Origin: Dipteris shenzhenensis
Taxonomy: Eukaryota; Polypodiophyta; Polypodiopsida; Gleicheniales
Assembly: GCA_047967505.1 (NCBI GenBank)
Contig: CM106540.1
Reading direction: 5' to 3' (one strand)
DNA length: 64,000 nt
Within the stretch, counting starts at the first letter, position 1; every line of letters begins with the position of its first letter. Below the pieces are notes generated by a model. That model was not told where the DNA came from and made no database searches. It saw only the letters and a program-made list of their open reading frames with translations. The position numbers were made by a program, and so were the translations under genes. Shown in pieces: positions 57,498-64,000 of this stretch.

Positions 57498-59880
57498 TCA
57501 TATGGGGGGCTTACAAGTAGAGTTAGTTGGTTCCCACGTAGTTACACGAGAGTGGAGCATTGATATCTGACACCTTGAACAAATGCTTGACTTTGCACCC
57601 TGCACACAAGGGTGTAGGGCTGGTTGTGGGAGGGGTAAATGCCTATAGGGGCATTCCTTCAAGAAATGTAGCCCCTGACACTTGAAGCATGACACTAGAG
57701 GGTTTGAAGTGCCTCTATAGGGGCATTCACTTTCCCTGTGGGGGCCGTGGTAGGTATAGCATTGGATCAAGAGCCTTTGGGTGATAGAGTTTAGGTCTCT
57801 AACCCTTGAGTTCACGAGAGGAGTTTGGAACACGAGGACTTGCCGCTCCCCTTACCGGAGGGAGTGACTTAGGGTGCCACTTCCTTCCTTGTAGGGGTAG
57901 TAGTCGAGGGGTCCGTGATCCGGATCCCTCTCCTCCCACTCATTGGGCACTTCCTCTACCAATACTTGATTGACTAGAGCTATACAAGGTAGTGGGCATT
58001 GAGGGCCCAGTATGGGTAGCGGAATAGAGCCTGTTGGGTGTTTTACTAGCTTGAACTAGCCAAAGGGCCACCTTGTGCATTCAAAGGATTAGGCAAAGCT
58101 GTCAAGGCTAATGGGGGTCTCATTTGATAAATGGGTTGGGGCAAGGACCTCCAAAATCAAACCTGGGAGGTATTGTAGCTCCCCCATCTATGACAGTGTG
58201 TGCAGTAGAAAGCCAGCCTTGCCCTCAGGCAAGAACAATCATTGGAGGGATGGTTGCCATTGCATACCCCACACCATACATTTTCTCTCCATGGAAGCAA
58301 GTGGAGGTTGCTTGGTGCCTCCTTGGAGGTTCCTAACCTCCACTGCTGGCCTGGCTGATTCAACAAATTGGAGGCCAGCTCACTCATATCCAAGCCCTTG
58401 GGCTCGTTGGTCTCCTTCTTGATCATTTCCACACTGGAAGACTTGGCTGATGGTCCTATTTTTGATGAAATTAGGGTTTTATCCAAATTATCCTTGTCCA
58501 TCATGTTGTCACTTATCTAGATAGGCACCTTGCTACATAGATCGAAGGAGGTAGGATTAATAACCATCAGGTAGTCATGCAACTTTGGGTCTACCAATCC
58601 GTTGAGAAAGTGGGGCAACAATCTTTCGTTGCTCATCCGCTCGTATGGTTCACAATGGGAATTGAGGTGCTTGATTCTGGCTATGTAATATCAAAGTGAT
58701 TCCTTGTCGTTCTGCTTTACCTCATACAATTGGTGAATTGGGCTCCATTTATGTCCACTGGGGGCAAACCCCACAATGAATGCTTTTCTCAATGTCTCTC
58801 AATTAACTTTTTCTTCCAAGGTGAGGGCCCTATACCATTGGCCTCCTTTGCCATCCAAGCTGAGACCAAATGCATTAGCCATTTCTAGATCCCCAGCTCC
58901 AAAGGCTTCACATGTCTGCTCAAATCACTCCATGTGGGAGACCGGGTCTCCTTCCCCAATGAATTTGATCATTAACTTGGAGATGGCTATGGGTCAGCTC
59001 CTTGAGGGATTCTCGATCCCTACAGAAAATACTGGGGCAGGTGGAGGTGGTGTGGCCCCCCTTCCTAGGGCATTCACCACCAAGATGTGCATTGCCTCAT
59101 CAATTAACACTATTTGGTTAGCTAGTAGAGGTGGTGCCATCATGGGCCTAACAGGACATAGGGGTGGCCTTAAGCCTAGCCCTGATGGTGGAATCCATTG
59201 AATTGCTGGTACCAGCATTGGAACAAATGCACCAAGGCCTACATTCATTGGAGCAACCGATATGGATGGAAACGGCCGTACTCCAGGATGGGGTGGGTCA
59301 TGGGGCATGGGCACAGTGGCTTAATGCAATGGGCAATAGGGTGGAACTTGTGGGGCCAGATAGTTGATGAAGGTTAGTGGCACATGGACAGTTGGTGGTT
59401 CATAAGATGCCCCTCCTTGATAGCCTCTCACATCTCCTTGGCCGGGGTCTTGTCCTCGGAAGTCCCTCATCCATGGATCTTCATCACCCATGTGTTCTCA
59501 TTGAGGGCACGTTGAAAAGGAGGAAAGTCCTAGGTCCACTAAGGTGGTTTCAGTCCCCATCTGCATTTCAGGAGCTGGATGTTGCTGACCTTCCCTTCCC
59601 ACAAACATGCCAGCGAGCGAAGGGGTTCTCCATGTCTACCAACTCTGTTGCCGAAAAGTGTGAACATGTTGGAGAATGTACCTCTTAACCTAGACACTAC
59701 AGAAGGAGCGGGAGAGTTGGGAGAGGCCACACTAGTGAAGGGAGCTTTGGAAGCCCTTGGACCTGAGGGGTCTTGCATTACCTCATCCAAGCTCTCCGTC
59801 TCATCGGGAGATAGATGGATCCTCCTACCGAGGTCCTACTACAAAGTGGAAGCTAGGAATCGAGCTTCCGGATCGGACTA
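57498..59880 (-). pseudogene. Ty3/gypsy gag relic with several zinc knuckles
   Basis: The minus strand has the retrotransposon gag fold: FIGEGDPVSHM, FEQTCEAFGAGDLEMANAFG, LDGKGGQWYRALTLEEKVN, LRKAFIVGFAPSGHKWSPIH, QLYEVKQNDKESL and RIKHLNSHCEPY. Downstream are Cys/His knuckles: CGVCNGNHPSNDC, CTHCHRWGSYNTSQV, CYTYHGPHRESEC and CFKCQGLHFLKEC. Three follow a C-x2-C-x3-H-x4-C spacing, one residue shorter than the canonical CCHC. The N-terminal part (59000-59880) is Pro-rich. Several stops and shifts; no protease, RT or integrase follows before 57.4 kb, so pol is deleted. Confidence 0.7.
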
Positions 59881-60034
59881 ATCCCAAGCTAGGGCAAAAG
59901 GTGGGTTGAGTGTAGCTCGAAGCACTATCTTTCGATGCGGGATCCTTGGAAAAAATTCTTCTGGACCACAAGTGCATGTATGAGACCTCTAACAAGGCAC
60001 ACTCAAGCTGAACTATAGTTCTGTAATTTTTATT

Positions 60035-60770
60035 CTGGACTACCCTAGAGGTATCCCCAAAGTTGTAGGGATAGCTCTATGGTGATGGTCGTAGGGATAG
60101 GTTATTGTGTCTATTGACGGGATGCCAGTAAGTTAGCGAGCGGCGGGATAGGATGTAATGCACTGGTTGTTGGCAAGATAAGTAGTGCGACGTGTTTGGG
60201 GGATACGATGCAGGTGGTATACCAGTAAGGCAGCGGGCAGCGGGATAGGACATAATGCGCCAATTGGCAAGATAAGTGGTGCCACGTGTTTGGGCGATAG
60301 GATGCAAAGGTATCCCCAAAATTGTAGGATAGCTCTATGGTGATGGTCATAGGGAAAGGTTATCATACCGATCGGTAGGATACCAGTAAGGCAATAGGTG
60401 GCAGGATAGGACGTAATGCGTTGATTGGCAAGATAAGTAGTGCCACGTGTTTTGAGGATAGGACGCAGGTGGTATCCCCACGGACGTAGGGATGAGATTA
60501 TGACAACAATCAAAGGGATAATCAGGTCGGTAGGATAATGCCTAACGTGTTGATCAATGAAATAATTATAGTGACGAGTGTGGGGATAGCACGATGGCAG
60601 TAGTCACAAGGATGAGCTTTTCGCACCAGTCAGCGAAATATATGTGTAGGTGGGATGTGAATATGGCAACAGACATGGGGATAACTTAAGGCACCGATCA
60701 GCAAGATAATGTTATAGCGACGGTCGTGGGGATAGACGCCATGGCCACGAGTCAACGGCTGTCAGACCAG
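60035..60770. repeat. Degenerate tandem repeats in gypsy leader
   Basis: Phrases such as TATGGTGATGGTC, TAGGGATAGG, CAGTAAGGCAG, GGCAAGATAAGT and GTGCCACGTGTTTG recur in order at about 60120-60210, 60210-60310, 60360-60460 and beyond, with a larger ~250-bp unit (CCCCAAAGTTGTAGGGATAG at 60056 and CCCCAAAATTGTAGGATAG at 60314). The array lies between gag and the primer-binding site. Confidence 0.7.
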
Positions 60771-61429
60771 CATGATAATTAACTTTGACATACATTTAAT
60801 TAGGGCGGCAGGTTAGATTGTGGTCAGAAGTTAGATCAATGGGATAGTGCTATGGTGACGGGTCAACGAAGTTTGATCATTGGGATATGGCTATGGCAAT
60901 AGCGCTAAGCCGTCAACCCGTGGGGATAGAAAAGCGCTATGTCACCGACTATTTTTTGATGATTTTTGAAGGATTTTGAGTTTTTGTTTAGGTTTTTCTA
61001 TGCTAAGGGGATGCTATGCTACCTAGTCTACATACTGTGAAACAAACTTGAAAGAAAAACAACTTTTGAATGTCAAAATGCAAGATTTCGTGAGGGGTGA
61101 GTGTTACCACACAAAATAACTTCAAAATTCAGCATGATTCATCATTCTTTGTTTTTTGGGAGTTTTCACATCCTACACTCCTTAGCAATCTTTCAAACTA
61201 TCTTTCTACCAACTCAAAACACTAAAAAACATAAAAAACAAGCTTTAAATGATAAAAAAGACTCTCCAATAGAAAATGATAGTTTTCCTTACTTTTCTGT
61301 CCAAACTCACACTTCTTCACTCTTTCCTCTCCTGTAGCTCCACTAACAAGCTCCAAGTTAAGCTGGAAGCCTTGTGCAATGGGTAGATTACGAAAGGAAG
61401 AAAGTGCAATGCAAAATCATACCTCCATT
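60771..61429. other. Remainder of gypsy leader
   Basis: Non-coding sequence between the tandem repeats and the primer-binding site. Nothing further recognised. Confidence 0.35.
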
Positions 61430-61449
61430 CCTCGGTAGTGGTGCCAAAA
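61430..61449 (-). other. Gypsy primer-binding site
   Basis: Minus strand TTTTTGGCACCACTACCGAG is a decayed form of the common plant gypsy junction (TTTTTGGCGCCGTTGCCGGG). It fits an element transcribed on the minus strand with its 5' LTR just to the right. Confidence 0.65.
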
Positions 61450-61450
61450 A

Positions 61451-62364
61451 TGTGTAGTCTCAACGATGACTCACGTGCTATAGGGATGTTGAAGAGATGC
61501 CGATGGAGCCTCCACTCCAAGCTACTCCTTGTGAGAGCAATGCAAGGCATGACCCGTCTGCATGTGTCACCCAAGCAGCTTCCGGATTGTCACAATGTGT
61601 TTCTACAAGAGAAAGAGGGAAGGGGGAGAGGGAAGAAGAGAGGGGCAAAGGGAGGGAGAAGGAGAATGGAAGAGGATAGTGAAGGGGGATGAAGTGGCAA
61701 ACACAAGGGAACTATGAAGGAGACAAGATAGCACCCAAAGATACTCTTGTTAGAGAAGAGGGAGCTTGTATTCCAAACCTGTGCATACAACAATGAAGAC
61801 CAAAGTCAACCATTTAGCCTTTTATACAAGTCACCTTTTGAAGGGAGGGCCAACCCTTTTCCTTTTAGCACTCTCCCTTTCTTTATATCAAAAGTCCCTT
61901 GGGCCCATAGAGTGCCAAGGCATATTGCTATCCTTTCCATCTCTCCCTAGTGTCAGAAATAGCACTTGTGTTAATCATATAAGAGTGCTTGGGACAAGCC
62001 TGGCGTTAGGAGGTCCTCCTAACTGGCTCCCAAATAGTGCTTGTGTTATCCTCGCACCTCCAATCCTTAAGCTATTTGGGGCTCAAACCCCCTATACAAG
62101 GCTCAAAACTTGGAGTGGTGAGGCCAATCTTGGGCTACTTGCGGCTTGACTCCCATGAGACACTTAACTGCATCTTGCAACTGGAACCTACAACCTATGC
62201 CCATTGCCTGCAATCTTTGACCTTGGGGTATTTGGGGCTCAAACTCCCTAAGCTTGTACTGTAATCCTTCTATGGCTGCGATCGTTGAAGTAAATCATGA
62301 AGCCTAATCACCTCTAATCACTGATTACCTTGCATTCGGTGATTGTACTCCGTGGATGTTAACA
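61451..62364 (-). repeat. Probable gypsy 5' LTR
   Basis: Bounded on one side by the primer-binding site. The minus strand has TATAAAAGGC (about 61820-61830), a good TATA box, followed downstream by a purine/pyrimidine-biased leader. The outer edge is set at TGTTAAC near 62364 as the first TG consistent with a TG..CA pair; this edge is a guess, giving about 914 bp. Internal direct phrases ATTTGGGGCTCAAAC occur twice (near 62083 and 62230). Confidence 0.5.
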
Positions 62365-63030
62365 CTCGTAGCAAATCTAGAGCACAGAACATTGTGTGTT
62401 ATCATTGGAGGCAGACAATAGAGCAAGCAAGAAAAAGTGAGCAAGCTCAAAAAAATGAGCGACAATTAGTTGAAGTGCTTGGAAAATCAAGCAAGCAAAG
62501 AAAGAATCTAAGTTTTTTGCTTGAAGTAGAAACTATTCAAAAGGGTGGTTATGTGTCACATTTCTTGAAATTGAGTAGTCTAAAGTTAAGGACTATTGTG
62601 ACATGACCCCATTTGAGTTTCGCAATTACCTCAAGGGGTCACTCACAAACATGTAACATAGCTCTTTAGTGCATTGAGGGGTATTTTTTAGTGGGGGGAC
62701 TTACATGCTATTTATGTGCATGAGGGGATTTATAAAATAGTAACTTAATGTAATTTATATATGTAGTTTTATGAAGGAGTGTCACAATTTTAAGATTGAA
62801 AATATAAATACATACAAGGGTTTGACCATTTACATGAGAAAATGTAAAAAATGCAAGAATAGGTGTAATTTTTAGCACATGCTTGCTTGCACATGATTTA
62901 TGGGTTTATGAAGAGTGAACCCAAGAGTGCAATTAAAAGGTAGAGGATGTTAAAATTTGGTTTTTTTTTTGCCAAAATAGACAATGTCTTCTCGCTCCCT
63001 ATCATGGGAAACCTTGCATTAAACTTGGTC
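62365..63030. other. Non-coding stretch
   Basis: No gene. An 87-codon frame at 62343-62606 is Lys/Gln-rich without recognisable similarity. The stretch after 62660 is AT-rich. Confidence 0.35.
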
Positions 63031-63034
63031 CAAG

Positions 63035-63535
63035 AAATTGGATAGAATTTCACAAAATTCATATTCTGATGCACATAATTTTTTTAGATTGTGCAAAAAG
63101 GCATGATATTCATATAAATCATGCCTTATCATTTGATTTGATATGTAACATTATGCCATTTATATTTGACAATCAAAAGATGCAAGGATGTTAAAAACTC
63201 ATCTTTTGGACCAAAACAATCAAATGTTGACATCTTGCAAAAAAATAGGGATGTGGAAATGTCCTCTTTTGGGCCAAAATAGGCAACGCATTAAAATACA
63301 AGGATGTGAAAATGTCCTCTTTTGGGTCAAAATAGGGATGTGCTACCTGTTTTGGCCCAAAAGAGGACATTTTCACATCCGTATATCTTTTGATTTACAA
63401 GTCTAAACGGTATCATGTTACATATCAAATCAAATGGCAAGGCATATTTTAGATTATTATCATGTCTTTCTGCACCATCTAGTAAAATTTAATGCACCAA
63501 AATATGACTTTGTGGTCAATTTGTTGCATTGGTAA
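63035..63535. mobile_element. Foldback element with nested hairpin
   Basis: The outer arms, about 63040-63150 and 63410-63530, are inverted copies (CATTTGATTTGATATGTAAC against GTTACATATCAAATCAAATG, and GATGCACATAAT...GCAAAAAGGCATGAT against its complement). Inside, GGATGTGAAAATGTCCTCTT at 63302 pairs with AAGAGGACATTTTCACATCC ending at 63382, and two further direct copies lie at 63186 and 63248. No coding. Confidence 0.8.
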
Positions 63536-64000
63536 GATTCGTGGGAGGTAAGAATAAATCATTAGGAAATGATATTTTTGTAGTAACAAAGAAACATGGG
63601 TTTTGTTCCAAGAGTGAATAGAGTTTAAAAAGCTAAGCATCTACATATGCTTGGAATCTAGACTAATCCATGCAAGGAGTCCTTGGAAACACCCCACTTG
63701 TGTGGAAAGTTGCATTGATGATCTCAATTCCTCTAGTGGAAACGTAGAACTTGATTGCATTAGGGTTTGTCTTTGATACAAACAATGACTTGGAAATTAA
63801 ACATATAAACTATCTCATGGATGATGTGAAATTAGTGTTAGTGGCTTTAAAGTTATATGCATGTTTAATCTTCTAGCATTGATGAGGAAACATATGGACT
63901 TTTGAATAAGATATTATTTTTGGGTGAAAGCATGCTATGGTGTCTAAAAAAGTACTCTTTTTGGCAAAGGTTCTAGCACAGATATAGTACTAAATTGTGT
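63536..64000. other. Non-coding window end
   Basis: AT-rich, no recognisable features. Confidence 0.4.

Overview
The window looks like gene-poor, repeat-dense plant nuclear DNA. I infer a gymnosperm, probably a conifer or relative, from three things: one intact protein-coding gene in 64 kb, the style of the Ty1/copia gag, and many layers of decayed LTR, LINE and CACTA elements. This is recall of family style, not a search result. No tRNA, rRNA or CRISPR was seen.

Layout. 0-3 kb holds a decayed intronless histone H3-family (CENH3-like) pseudogene and a LINE relic. 3.1-15.2 kb is a composite DNA transposon/retrotransposon block: a copia element on the minus strand (3' LTR present, 5' LTR lost) is fused at an intron-like junction to a decayed CACTA transposase. 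Next come a cluster of perfectly palindromic motifs, a second CACTA gene whose first large intron carries a ~260-bp higher-order minisatellite, a second palindrome cluster and a CACTA terminus at 15234. A broken multi-exon gene of unknown family starts directly after that terminus. 19-29.7 kb contains at least four copia relics, one split by a ~470-bp foldback hairpin. 30.7-36.2 kb has 125-bp tandem repeats, a DUF7869-like transposon-type pseudogene, a degenerate TAAACC-rich tract, a long CT microsatellite, four copies of a palindrome and a SET-domain pseudogene. 41.1-43.4 kb is the only intact gene, a two-exon LRK10L/WAK-like receptor kinase. 44.8-49.8 kb is a LINE (DUF4283-like ORF1; endonuclease and reverse transcriptase ORF2) with a nested MITE; a sister MITE at 45.1 kb has a perfect 15-bp TIR and an 8-bp target duplication, and a third copy lies at 55 kb. 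57-62.4 kb is a Ty3/gypsy relic with several zinc knuckles, a tandem-repeat leader, PBS and 5' LTR. 63.0-63.5 kb is another foldback element.

Apart from the receptor kinase, every coding sequence is transposon-derived or a pseudogene. The items most worth pursuing are the CENH3-like pseudogene, the palindrome-controlled CACTA element with its hairpin/polypyrimidine intron, the new MITE family, a short leader ORF kept open in two diverged copia copies, and the DUF7869-like element. All coordinates of splice sites and element ends were read by eye.
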